Source: Shewanella dokdonensis (GTDB lineage: Bacteria > Pseudomonadota > Gammaproteobacteria > Enterobacterales > Shewanellaceae). Taken from it: a stretch of 64,000 nucleotides of DNA. Made by a program: the position numbers and the translations under genes. Below the pieces are notes generated by a model. It was not told where the DNA came from and searched no databases. It saw only the letters and a list, made by a program, of their open reading frames with translations. This document shows positions 19,894 through 33,973 of this stretch, piece after piece. The stretch spans positions 2,666,001 to 2,730,000 of the forward strand of contig NZ_CP074572.1 of assembly GCF_018394335.1 (NCBI RefSeq), written 5' to 3'. Numbering within the stretch: position 1 is the first letter of the stretch; every line of letters starts with the position of its first letter.

Positions 19894-20825
19894 GTGCGGT
19901 TGCTCCTGGGATCCAACAGATAACAGCAGCCGTCTACTAGCGTATTGATGCTCACGAACAGCACCCCACAGGTGAGTGCTGTTCCCTGCAACATCGGGAT
20001 ATCGCGGGAGAATACGGCGTGTGACAAGGCGTGGCCGATCCCCGGCCAGGCAAACAGGCTTTCGACCATGATCACCCCTTCAATGAGTCCAACGAGTTGG
20101 ATCCCCATGAAGGCAACCACAGGCAGGGCAATATTGCGGATGCCATGACGTTTAAAGGTCTGCCAGTCACTTAAGCCTTTGATTTTGGCAAACAGGTAGT
20201 AATCGCTACGGCTCACCCGCAACGTGCTGTTGCGAATGACGCGATTGGAGAGCGCCGCCAAACTGAGCCCCAGCGTTAATGCCGGTAAGAATAGGTGCGC
20301 TAAGGCGTTAAAACCTGCTACTGGAAACCAGGAAAGTTTTAATGCAAACAGCAAGATCAGTAGTAGTCCCAAGCAGAATACCGGCTGCGAGCGCAGCAAG
20401 GTTGATAGCAGTAAACCGCCGCGATCGAGCCAGCTGTTGGCCCGAAAACCACAAATCAACCCTAACGGTATGGCAATGACGGCCGACAAAAACATGGCGG
20501 CAGCGGCCAGCAGCAAGGTGTAACCCAACTGATGCTGTAACTCGGCCGTGATTGGATTGCCACTCACCAGACTGGTGCCTAGATTGCATTGCAGTAATTC
20601 ACCGAGCCAATGCAGATATTGCAGCCACACGGGATCATTCAGCCCTAACTCTTGCCGCACGGCATTGGCCGCCGCCGCGCTTACTGCATCATCGCCATAG
20701 CGCCCGGCGGCGATGCGGTATGCCATATCGCCTGGCAACATGCGGCTCAGTACAAAGGTGATACTGCCGACACTCCACACCATCATCAACAGTTGCAGCA
20801 GGCGTTTTATCAGGATGTTTTTCAT
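19887..20825 (-). CDS. ABC importer permease (DppB/NikB type)
   Basis: A 312-residue permease. The first helix IKRLLQLLMMVWSVGSITFVLSRMLPGD and the EAA-like loop AKIKGLSDWQTFKRHGIRNIALP are characteristic of DppB/NikB. Six transmembrane segments are visible. It forms the heterodimeric channel with the next permease. The start ATGA overlaps the stop of the substrate-binding protein gene. Confidence 0.9.
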   Translation of the reverse strand: MKNILIKRLLQLLMMVWSVGSITFVLSRMLPGDMAYRIAAGRYGDDAVSAAAANAVRQELGLNDPVWLQYLHWLGELLQCNLGTSLVSGNPITAELQHQLGYTLLLAAAAMFLSAVIAIPLGLICGFRANSWLDRGGLLLSTLLRSQPVFCLGLLLILLFALKLSWFPVAGFNALAHLFLPALTLGLSLAALSNRVIRNSTLRVSRSDYYLFAKIKGLSDWQTFKRHGIRNIALPVVAFMGIQLVGLIEGVIMVESLFAWPGIGHALSHAVFSRDIPMLQGTALTCGVLFVSINTLVDGCCYLLDPRSNRTC

Positions 20826-22350
20826 GGCTGCAACACCATATCCGTGATGCGGAACGAGCGTTCGTAGGGATCGAAACTGAAACCGTGCACTCGATCAGCC
20901 ACCGCTGACTGTTGTACGTAATACAGCACCGGGATCATGGGTAAGCTTTGGGCCAGATGGCGACTGAGTTGCTGTACATCTTGCTGATAGGCAGCACCAG
21001 TGGCTTGTGTGGTTTGCTTAAGCTGGGCGAAAAATGCTGGGTCTTGCCAGTGCATTGGCCCCCAATCCCCTCCAGCCGGAGAGCTGAAATCAGCCAGCAG
21101 TACCGTTAGCGGATCGGGAATATTGGCAAAATTACGCGCCATCAGCGCAGTTTGTAGTGAACCTTCAACGTGGCCTAACGGGATGGCACTGGCATTTTCC
21201 ATCTGCACATCCAAGGCGACCCCAAGCCGAGCCCACTGGGCTTGGATAGCGGTGGCAATCACAATCAGTTCTGGCCGATTGGCATATGTCACCATACTCA
21301 GGGTAAAGCGCTTGCCCTGTTTTTGCAGTATGCCGGTGCTATCGGGCTGCCAACCAGCTTCAGCCATCAGGGCGCGTGCACGGTCGAGATTGAGCCTTGG
21401 TGGCGGCAGGGAATTGACGTGCCAAATGCCCATCGCTGGCCCGAATAGTTGGTTAGCTTCTACTCCCGGTTGATGCATGATGCCTTCGGCAATGCCTTGG
21501 CGATCAAGCGCCAGACTCAATGCCTGGCGTACTTTGACCGAGTCTAATAGCGGATCGGCCAAGTTGAGTTTGATAAGAATAGTGCGGGGAATGGGCGTGG
21601 TGTTGACCTTGACGTTGGCTGTCTGTTGTAACAGCTGCACGCTGGCGGGATCGAGATTGTAAACAATATCAGCACTGCCACCTTGTACCATCAGCGCCCG
21701 GCTTTCAGAACGATGTCCAGTAATGTAGTCAACGTAAGGAATATAGGCTTTAGCACCATAATAGCCATCAAAGCGGCTGACGCTGACCATGTGGGGCGGG
21801 TCAAACTCTGTCAGTTGGTAAGGCCCAGTGCCAATTAAACTGACAATCCTGTCGTTGCTGCCAAATGATGCTGGAGCCAGAATGGCCGTGGTGTAGTTGG
21901 TCAGGATCGCAGCAAATGGGCGATAACTGCTGTGTAGCTGGAACTCGACCGTATGGGCGTCAACAGCCTTAACATTGGCGATGATTTGCTGATCAAAAGG
22001 TGCGGGTTTGTTGAGGGCAATCCGCAAGCTTGTTACCACGGCGTTGGCGTCCAGCGGTGAACCATTGTGGAAGCTGACATCGGTTCTCAAGTGAAAACGC
22101 CAGACGCTGGCATCCGGATTACTGTCCCAGGCAGTTGCCAACCCTGCTTGTAACTGACCTTGGTTATCGATATCTACCAGCGTTTCAACAATCTGTAAGC
22201 GACTGAAGATGTAGCCAGCTTTGGCGAGATCGAGACTGATGGGTTCAAATGGCCCGCTAATCGTTAGGCGATCGGCGGCGGGTGGTTGGGTACAACCATA
22301 AGTAACCAAAAGCAGTATGAGAGAAAAATGTACGTTATTAATTTAGCCAT
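20822..22350 (-). CDS. ABC importer substrate-binding lipoprotein (SBP_bac_5 family), one missing base near the start
   Basis: Peptide/nickel-type solute-binding protein of about 509 residues after repair. The core shows WRFHLRTDVSFHNGSPLDANAVV and other family 5 landmarks. The open frame begins only at a TTG at 22309, inside the lipobox region. An ATG at 22350 joined to it by one extra A (run at 22335-22336) gives a proper lipoprotein signal, MAKLINVHFSLILLLVTYGC. Family 5 proteins bind peptides, nickel complexes or opine metallophores. The terminal TonB receptor gene of the operon favours a metallophore or siderophore. This is the first gene of the operon. Confidence 0.8.
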
Positions 22351-22470
22351 GGTCTCTGGTTAAATGGCTTAAAATCTTGGGTGTTATTTTTCTCTAAAAA
22401 GTCATACCGCTGCTAGCGGATGGATCACATTATTATTATGAAAGTATTATTTGTTTTAATTTTAAATCTA

Positions 22471-22490
22471 TATGTATCGTTATCATATTG
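22471..22490. promoter_or_regulatory. possible degenerate Fur box
   Basis: Read on the minus strand the site contains GATAACGATA, about ten matches to two adjacent GATAAT hexamers. It lies 120-140 bases upstream of the binding-protein gene, in an AT-rich promoter region (22351-22596). It is much weaker than the boxes at 15225 and 24737. Confidence 0.3.
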
Positions 22491-22596
22491 AATATACATA
22501 GATATAATTTACATGTTATTACCTGAGTTGATTTTGATCATACTTGATGGTTATCACCCGGTAGCCAAAATACTTGCCGGGTGATAACTGTTCATT

Positions 22597-24684
22597 TTAG
22601 AAACGGTAATCAAAGCTCAGTTTATATTCGCGTGGCGCACCGTAGTAACCGATTTCCCATAAGCTGCTGATGTATTTCTTGTCCGTCAGGTTATCAACGT
22701 TGAAACGCAGCGTAGCGTTATCAGACACTTCCCAGGCGGCAAATAGGTTGAGTTTGGCATAGCTGTCTTGGGTCACAGTGTAACCGGTGTAGCTTTCTAC
22801 TTTGGAGGTTTTACTCTGCCACTTACCTGCCAGGCCAAATGTCAATTGTGGTAGTGCGTCTAAGGTGTGACGCAGTGAAAAATTCACCACGGTATGCGGT
22901 ACCCAAGCGTGGCTTCTGGCACCCGCTTCATCTTCAATATCGGTGTAAGTCAGACCAAGATTGACAACGGTTTGCTCATCAAGCTTGCCTGTGATTTCCA
23001 GCTCGGCACCTTCGGAGTAAGTATCGGCTCCCACATAGTAGTACTGGCCAGTTTCCATATTCAGACCCGCGTAAATCCCTAAGCCTATCTGTTTGGCTTT
23101 AAACACCGCAAAATTGGCCGCTAAGCGTTTGTCTAACCAACTGGTTTTAATCCCAGCTTCGTAGTTCTCGCCTTTCGTTGGTGCTAGAAAATCACCATGC
23201 TCATCGTAGTAATCTTGTGGTTCGTAGATATCGGAATAGCTGGTATACAGCATAATGTCGGGGGTCACATGGTAGGCGATACCGGCGTAAGGACTGAGCT
23301 CTGATTCATCCAACGCGGTTGCCAACGAGGTTGAATGGCGCTCATATTCAATGGCGTTTGCCCCCAAGGTAAAGCCCCAGTCACCGAAGTTCAGCTGTGT
23401 TGCCACAAAATAACGGGTAAGTGTGTCTTCGGTGGTTGTATCAAGCGCCTTGGCGCCCCACTGAGGTTCGGGGATTGAATCAAAGTCGTAAGGAAATGCG
23501 GGTAATGTGCCAAAGGCGGGTTCGGCGGCATCTACCTCGTAGTAATACTCATCATTGGTATTTTTGGCGCGGGAGGCACCCGCCAGCAGTTGGTGTTCAA
23601 AACCAAACAGATCAAAATATCCGGTGACTTTGGCTTCAAAGATATTGGCATTGCCTTTACTTGGATAACGCCCCGGCCAGCCCACTAAACCTTCCCCCGT
23701 TTCTGTATCTAGTCCGGTGTAGCTATAGGCAAACAGCAGTTTGCTATCGGTGTTAGCTTCACGATAGTTGTAGCTTAATTGCAGCTGCCAATCGGCGGAT
23801 AGTTGATAGTTATACTCAATGAATCCATTGAGATTTTCAGTGTCCCAGTACGTCCAGTCCTGGGCGGTTGAGGCGCTGACATCAAACTCTGCCATAGTGC
23901 CGTCAGCGTTGACTAATGTCAGGCCGCCCCACATGGCGCCGTCGGTATTATCACGCTGGTAAGAGAACCCGAAAGCAATATCGCTGTTTTCCGTTAATTG
24001 ACCATCTACAGTGCCGTATGCGTAGCGGCGATCAGACGAATAGCCGCGTAGATAAGAGTTTGCGCTTTCTGCGGCAACTACCGCACGGCCAGCCCAGGAT
24101 TTGTCTTCTGTGAGTGGTGTGGAGTAGTCTGCCTGGATGCGATAATTTGCATAAGAACCTATACTGACGCCAATCTGCCCCTGGCGTTCGTTGGTGGGAC
24201 GTTTCCGAATATAGTTGATAGTGCCGGAACTGTTACCTACGCCGGTTAACAGGCCATTAGCGCCACGGATCACTTCAATTTGTTCATAGCCATAGGTGTC
24301 GACCTGACCTTGCACTATGCCCCAGCTATTGGGCAGTCCTACGCCATCAATCTGGGTGCTTTTAATTTCAAATCCACGTGACAGGTAATTGGTACGGTTG
24401 GTTTCCCAACGCTCAACACTCACCCCGGTAACTAAATCCAAGGCATCATTGATATTATCGGCACCAAACAGTGACATAGTATCGTTATCAATCAAGCTGA
24501 TGGACTGAGGTGTATCTTGTATCCCCAACATCAGACCTGTGGCTCCGGCGCTAACGCGATTGTCACGGGTGCCCGTAATACTGATGCGTTCAATGTCTGT
24601 ATCTGCACTATCGGCGTTAGCAAAGGTACTCACTATGGCGGTTGAAAGCAGAAGGGTTGCGGTAATGGTATTGAGTTTGAACAT
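22597..24684 (-). CDS. TonB-dependent siderophore receptor
   Basis: A 695-residue outer-membrane receptor. The signal peptide is MFKLNTITATLLLSTAIVST, followed by the plug with GIQDTPQSISLIDNDTM, RGFEIKSTQIDGVGL and EQIEVIRGANGLLTGVGNSSGTINY, and a barrel ending KLSFDYRF. It is related to the receptor at 12898 (same FhuE/FpvA-like class) but clearly diverged, so a different ferric siderophore is likely. The gene stands alone behind its own Fur box. Confidence 0.92.
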   Translation of the reverse strand: MFKLNTITATLLLSTAIVSTFANADSADTDIERISITGTRDNRVSAGATGLMLGIQDTPQSISLIDNDTMSLFGADNINDALDLVTGVSVERWETNRTNYLSRGFEIKSTQIDGVGLPNSWGIVQGQVDTYGYEQIEVIRGANGLLTGVGNSSGTINYIRKRPTNERQGQIGVSIGSYANYRIQADYSTPLTEDKSWAGRAVVAAESANSYLRGYSSDRRYAYGTVDGQLTENSDIAFGFSYQRDNTDGAMWGGLTLVNADGTMAEFDVSASTAQDWTYWDTENLNGFIEYNYQLSADWQLQLSYNYREANTDSKLLFAYSYTGLDTETGEGLVGWPGRYPSKGNANIFEAKVTGYFDLFGFEHQLLAGASRAKNTNDEYYYEVDAAEPAFGTLPAFPYDFDSIPEPQWGAKALDTTTEDTLTRYFVATQLNFGDWGFTLGANAIEYERHSTSLATALDESELSPYAGIAYHVTPDIMLYTSYSDIYEPQDYYDEHGDFLAPTKGENYEAGIKTSWLDKRLAANFAVFKAKQIGLGIYAGLNMETGQYYYVGADTYSEGAELEITGKLDEQTVVNLGLTYTDIEDEAGARSHAWVPHTVVNFSLRHTLDALPQLTFGLAGKWQSKTSKVESYTGYTVTQDSYAKLNLFAAWEVSDNATLRFNVDNLTDKKYISSLWEIGYYGAPREYKLSFDYRF

Positions 24685-25159
24685 AAGCCTTAATGCCTCA
24701 TGGCGTAGTTAAACATGAATTTTGCGCAAATATAAATGATATTGATTATCAATTACAAACAAACTGTGAAAATTATGTGATGTTCGGTGAAAAATTGTGC
24801 CATTGAGCCAACTGCTGTGGTTATCGCTGGTGTATTCGCGCAGGTTAAGCGGCTTAATGTTGCTGGCTGTCGATAGCGGTCAATTCTGCTGGCATGTGGT
24901 GCGGCCAACCCTGCCGCCGTTACCAAGGTGCGGATGGACGTTGCGGTAGTAAAGACAAGTACCATTGGTGGCTGACTTACCGCCGGTTGTTGGCTATGAT
25001 CGGCCCTCCAACTCGCTGCACCTGAGTCGCAAGTCGGGCCGGCTTGGCACAATATTACCGCCGCATAAATAAGCCGACTGCTCTCCGTTTGTTATCAGTC
25101 ACAGACATGATGGCTGTTCAAACATTTAATCCATTTAAAATCAATTTGTTATATTTAAA
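24685..25159. other. intergenic region, no gene recognised
   Basis: The first 70 bases hold the promoter and Fur box of the leftward TonB receptor. The central part (24780-25060) is more GC-rich than typical spacers here and has open frames, for example 24753-25052 on the minus strand, but none gives a recognisable product or has a ribosome site. The end carries the promoter of the amidotransferase gene. Confidence 0.5.
24737..24751. promoter_or_regulatory. Fur box
   Basis: Fifteen-base core TGATATTGATTATCA (7-1-7 inverted repeat with one mismatch), flanked by AA and ATT. It lies about 55 bases upstream of the receptor start at 24684 and fits iron-dependent repression by Fur. Confidence 0.8.
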
Positions 25160-25752
25160 ATGTTACTGGTTATCGATAATTACGATTCATTCACGTACAA
25201 CTTGGTGCAGTATTTTCAGCAGTTAGGGGCCGCCCCGTGGTGTATCGCAATGATGCACTCACTGTGGCTGAGGCATTAGCATTGCAACCAACGCGGCTGG
25301 TGATCTCTCCTGGCCCTTGCACGCCTGACGATGCGGGCATTTCTCTGGCATTAATTGAACAACTGGCGGGGAAAATTCCGTTGCTGGGGGTTTGTCTTGG
25401 TCATCAAGCCATTGCGCAGGTGTTTGGCGCAAAGGTTGTGCGAGCCAAACGGGTGATGCATGGTAAAACATCCACTATTCAGCACAATGGGCAACGCTTG
25501 TTTCAGGGGCTAGCGCAACCGCTCACGGTAACCCGTTATCACTCGTTGCTGGTGGAGTCATTGCCTGCAGGTTTTGCCCTGGATGCTTGGTGTGATGACC
25601 CGCAGTGGGGGCAGGAAATCATGGCGATCAGTCATCCACAGCAGGCGCTGTTTGGTGTGCAATTTCATCCAGAATCGATTATGACCCAGCAGGGGCACGA
25701 GTTGCTGGCAAATTTTTTAGCCGTGGCGGCTCGGGATGATGCGGCTCGCTAA
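25160..25752 (+). CDS. pabA: aminodeoxychorismate/anthranilate synthase component II (glutamine amidotransferase), one missing base
   Basis: Class I glutamine amidotransferase of about 197 residues after repair. The start [20 protein letters not shown] at 25160 is canonical for PabA/TrpG. The frame breaks at the C4 run 25233-25236; a fifth C gives [16 protein letters not shown]. The catalytic triad is present: Cys in [15 protein letters not shown], then His and Glu in GVQFHPESI. It supplies ammonia for 4-amino-4-deoxychorismate (folate) or anthranilate. The isolated position, away from trp genes, favours PabA. Confidence 0.88.
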
Positions 25753-25878
25753 CAAGCCTTTACAAGTTTCCCCGCGCACGGCGCTCACTCACCGTCTTCG
25801 ATATGGTATAACAGGCCTGGTTAACAAGTCCTGCTCCGGTTGCCTATGCCGGAAAATCTCACAATAAAAGGAATGCGA

Positions 25879-28361
25879 ATGAAAACCCTCGTGCGTCATT
25901 TAGGGCTCAGTGCCTTGACCTTGGCAGTACTCAGTGGCTGCGCGGCCACTCAGACGGCTGCGCCAGTGCCGGTGGTTAATACGGTTGTCAGCCAACCGCT
26001 GTTGGCGCCTCCTAGCGCCGATAGCGCGCTGACACTGGAACAGATCATGGCTGATCCAGATTGGATGGGGGTCAGTGCTGCCGGTGCTTACTGGAGCGAT
26101 GATGGTAAATCGGCGCTGTTTTATCGGCAGCCAAGTGCCTCACCTCTACGTAACTATTATCGTCTTGGAATTGCGGATGGGGTGACAAAAGAGCTGAAAC
26201 TCAGTGAATTGCATCTGGCATCGCAGCGCGATGGCGTACTCAGTGAGGATAAAAGCCGTAAGGCCTATATTTACCAGCACAACCTGTTTGTGAAGCAGCT
26301 TGATAGCGGCAAGATTACGCAGTTGACTCGCCAAAGCAATAGCATAGACGGCGTACGTTTTCTCACTAACGGTGACTTAGTGTACTGGCAGGGCGCCCAA
26401 GTATTTCGTATTCACCAAGATTCCGGGATGGTGGAACAACTGGCAAATATCCAGTTTGCTAAGGCTCCCGAAGGCGTGAAAGACCCAGATACTTTCTTGG
26501 CAAAACAGAATCAGCGTTTGATCAAATTCGTCGCCAAACAGCATGATAATGCTAAGGCGCTGGAACAATACCAAGAGCAACTGCAACAGCAAGATCCTAC
26601 ATTGGTGACCAAGCCGTTTTATCTGGGCGAAAAAGATACCTTGGCAGAGTTGAGTGTGTCACCCGATGGCCGCTATCTGTTTTTAGTGCTGCAGGATAAA
26701 AGTTATCAAGGGCGTACTGATGCTGATGTAATGCCTAATTATCTTGATCCTCAAGGCCATATCGGTATGGTGCCGGTGCGCGCGCGGGTGGCAGAAGATA
26801 AACTGCCGGGACAGCGATTTGTCGTGCTGGATCTTAAGTCACACAGCCAGAAAGATGTGACGCTTGAAGGCCTAAACGGCTATAACGAGGATGTGTTGGC
26901 AGCGGTGAAGGCAGAAAATGCCAAAGCCCAGGGTAAGGATTATAAGAGCGAGAAAAAGTACGTGATATCCGCGTGCTGGAAGATTGGGGCTGGAACCAAA
27001 GCGCCATTCAATGGCATACCGATAAAAATACCCTGGCGGTGATGCTGGAAGCCACCGACAACAAGGATCGCTGGCTGGCTACCGTCGATCTCAATAAAGG
27101 GCAGTTTCACACCCAAGATCGTCTGCACGATGATGCCTGGATCAACTATGACCACAATCAATATGGCTGGTTGCCAGGCACCGATACCTTGTATTATTTA
27201 TCTGAAAAATCAGGGTATTCTCAGCTTTACCTGAAACCTCTAGGCGGCAAGGAACAGGCACTTACCCAAGGTAAATTTGTGGTGAGCGACATCACCTTGA
27301 GCCCTGACAGCCAGTACATATATTACAAAGCCAATAAGGCACATCCCGGCAAGTACAATATTTACCGGGTAAATCTGCACAGCGGTAAAGATGAGCAGCT
27401 GACACACTGGACGGGCACGTTGGATTACCAATTGAGTCCCAAGGGCGATGCCTTACTGCTGACGGCCTCAGCGCTGACACACCCAGAAGAGTTGTATCTG
27501 CAACCCATAGGCGGTGAGCTAAAACAGCTGACACATTACACCAGTAAAGCGTTTACCGACTATCCGTGGCAAGCGCCACAGATTATTGAAGTTCCTTCCA
27601 GTCATGGCGCTGGTAAAGTCTATGCAAGATTGTATCTGCCACAAGGCTTTGATGCTAAACGGGCAGATAAATACCCGGCGGTGATTTTCAACCACGGCGC
27701 CGGTTATCTGCAAGAAGTGCATTATGGTTTCTCCGACTACTTCCGTGAGTTCATGTTCAACAATTTGTTGGCGCAGCGCGGTTATGTGGTGCTGGACATG
27801 GACTACCGAGGCTCTAAAGGCTATGGGCGTGACTGGCGTACTGCCATTTATCGCAATATGGGGCACCCAGAAGTTGACGATCTTAAAGATGGTGTCGCCT
27901 GGATGGCACAACATGCCAATATTGATACCAAACGGGTCGGCACTTACGGTGGTTCCTACGGCGGCTTCCTGACCTTTATGTCGCTGTTTACTACACCGGA
28001 TCTATTTCAATGTGGTGCGGCATTAAGACCCGTGGCCGACTGGGCACATTACAACGCGCCTTACACCTCCAATATCCTCAACACTCCCGATGATGATCCG
28101 CTAGCTTATAGCCGCAGTTCGCCGATTGAACACGCGCAAGGGCTGAAAAATCATCTGCTCATATTGGGCGGGATTGAAGACGATAATGTGTTCTTCCAGG
28201 ACAGCGTGCGCATGGTGCAGCATCTGATTGAGTTAGAGAACCCGCACTTCGATATGGCTTACTATCCGGTCGAGCATCATGGTTTCCGTCAGCCATCCAG
28301 TTGGCTGGATGAATACCGCCGTATCCTGCGGTTGTTCGAAACGGATCTTAAGCACCAATAA
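25879..28361 (+). CDS. S9 family prolyl oligopeptidase/dipeptidyl peptidase, lipoprotein, one missing base
   Basis: Serine peptidase of about 827 residues after repair. The signal peptide ends in the lipobox LSGC (AVLSGCAATQ). An N-terminal beta-propeller (DPP IV type) is followed by the alpha/beta-hydrolase domain with nucleophile GGSYGGF, the acidic residue in GIEDDNVF and the His in EHHGF. The frame breaks at the A5 run 26953-26957; a sixth A restores EKKVRDIRVLEDWGW. It probably acts in the periplasm or on the outer membrane, releasing dipeptides from peptides. The ATG at 25879 has AAAGGA at good spacing. A terminator follows. Confidence 0.88.
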
Positions 28362-28381
28362 AATAAACGTGTACTCGTGAT

Positions 28382-28410
28382 AACAGGCTCCTTATGGAGC
28401 CTGTTTTTTA
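28382..28410 (+). terminator. rho-independent terminator of the S9 peptidase gene
   Basis: Ten-base stem AACAGGCTCC / GGAGCCTGTT with loop TTAT and a T tract. It lies 20 bases after the stop. Confidence 0.88.
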
Positions 28411-28421
28411 GTTAATGTCAG

Positions 28422-29666
28422 GTGTTAGCGCAATATCACTGGCGTTTCTTGGCAGGAGTACATATAAAATATATTAATGATGCAGATTTTCATTGGCTGC
28501 AAGCCAAGAGGGCAATTACACAGGTGGTAGCGTCGGTTTCCGGCGGGCTTAAACCCGCACCAGTGGCAGCACTGGAACAGCAGTTCCTGCAACAGTTGAT
28601 TATGGGAACGCCAACTAATACCCCGGTGTGGGACGACCCGGAACCGGAGCTGGAAGCCGTTGCCTTCAAATTAGAGGTTGAACGGGAAGCCGCACTGCTG
28701 CGGATTGCTAAAAAGCAGCAGAACAAGCAGTTAGCACAGCAGATTAACAGCCAACTGCATATGAGCCTGAAAACCGAGCTGGCAAACCAGTTGGCCTCTG
28801 CCGCAGTCATCCAACGCCAAAGTCCAGTGTCAGATAAACACCTATTACTGTTGGAGTTACTTAATTCCCCAAAACTCGATCTCGGTAGTTTACGGCTAGC
28901 TGTCGCGAGCCAAACTTGGTTAGTTCAGGATTTAACCAATATGGTCAATAGTCCGGTATTTGGTGCCAGAAGGCCACAAAACAGTGACTTACAGGTGACT
29001 GACTTAAAACTGGTGCTCGGTTATATCGGCTTGGATAATCTGCGGTTGCTGATCCCGTTTTATATTTGCCGTCACTGGTTACCGCTCGGACATGCTAGCC
29101 TGTTATGGATTAACCGCAAGTTGTGGCGTTATGCACAGATCCAAGGCGTAGCGGCCAGGGCTCTCGCTGTGCTGCATGAACAGGATGGCGCCTTGCTGTA
29201 TAGCTTGGCACTGATGCGGCAAATGGGAACCTCGGTGATCTTGGGGATTGGCGCGACTATTTTTGAACAGCTGCGTGGTAACTGGTTGAGAGAAGCCAGT
29301 AAAGCGCGGGATAAAGAGCTGTATGATGCGGTGGCGGTTAGCGACTTCCCGGCCGCTGAGATCTGTCAACTGGTGTCAGAGCACTGTATGCAACTGAATT
29401 GGCAATTGCCACAGTGGTTAGGTTTTGCTGACAGTGAACTGGTCTCACAGTTACAGGTGTTACAGGATCGTGACGGCTTTGCACAGATGCCACTAACGGC
29501 ACAACTAGCCGCTAAAGCCAGTTGTTATGCACAGAGCCTGCTGCTTGAAGAGGCAAACCAATTAAGTTTTCGCGATAAACAACTACTGTATAGTTATTAT
29601 GCAATGAGCGAACAGGAGCTTATCCGGCTGCAAGGGCTGAACTACCGGAAACTAACGCTGTTTTGA
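28422..29666 (+). CDS. HDOD domain protein
   Basis: Up to 414 residues. The region from about residue 140 (LLLLELLNSPKLDLGSLRLAVASQTWLVQDLTNMVNSPVF) to the end has the all-helical HDOD pattern, and residues 190-215 match the core (LVLGYIGLDNLRLLIPFYI). HDOD proteins act in signalling or chemotaxis-type regulation and lack the HD catalytic pair. The start is uncertain: the GTG at 28422 lies only a dozen bases after a terminator, while AGGAG at about 28455 is followed by no good start in frame, so the true start may be further in, or a base may be missing. Confidence 0.7.
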   Translation: MLAQYHWRFLAGVHIKYINDADFHWLQAKRAITQVVASVSGGLKPAPVAALEQQFLQQLIMGTPTNTPVWDDPEPELEAVAFKLEVEREAALLRIAKKQQNKQLAQQINSQLHMSLKTELANQLASAAVIQRQSPVSDKHLLLLELLNSPKLDLGSLRLAVASQTWLVQDLTNMVNSPVFGARRPQNSDLQVTDLKLVLGYIGLDNLRLLIPFYICRHWLPLGHASLLWINRKLWRYAQIQGVAARALAVLHEQDGALLYSLALMRQMGTSVILGIGATIFEQLRGNWLREASKARDKELYDAVAVSDFPAAEICQLVSEHCMQLNWQLPQWLGFADSELVSQLQVLQDRDGFAQMPLTAQLAAKASCYAQSLLLEEANQLSFRDKQLLYSYYAMSEQELIRLQGLNYRKLTLF

Positions 29667-31300
<1,634 letters not shown>

Positions 31301-31395
31301 AGCGTTCAGGAAGCTGTGGTACCTGACCTTTACGCTTTTCCCCGTATCCGGCGCTACGGCGTCGGATACTCAGTGGGGACACAGGAGAGTTAACC

Positions 31396-33884
<2,489 letters not shown>

Positions 33885-33892
33885 ATTTGCCA

Positions 33893-33919
33893 GGGAAGCC
33901 ATTTGCTGCTTCCCTTTTT
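33893..33919 (+). terminator. terminator after astD
   Basis: Seven-base stem GGGAAGC / GCTTCCC with an eight-base loop and a T5 tract, eight bases after the corrected astD stop. It may be leaky, since DUF1338 follows 55 bases later. Confidence 0.7.
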
Positions 33920-33973
33920 ATAGCCGTTGCGGGGGCGCGATGTAGCGGCAATTGGTCAACATCAGGAGGATAT

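Noticed and set aside
24753..25052. 99-codon minus-strand open frame upstream of pabA
   Set aside because: It overlaps the Fur box side of a promoter region, has no ribosome site and shows no protein-like pattern.
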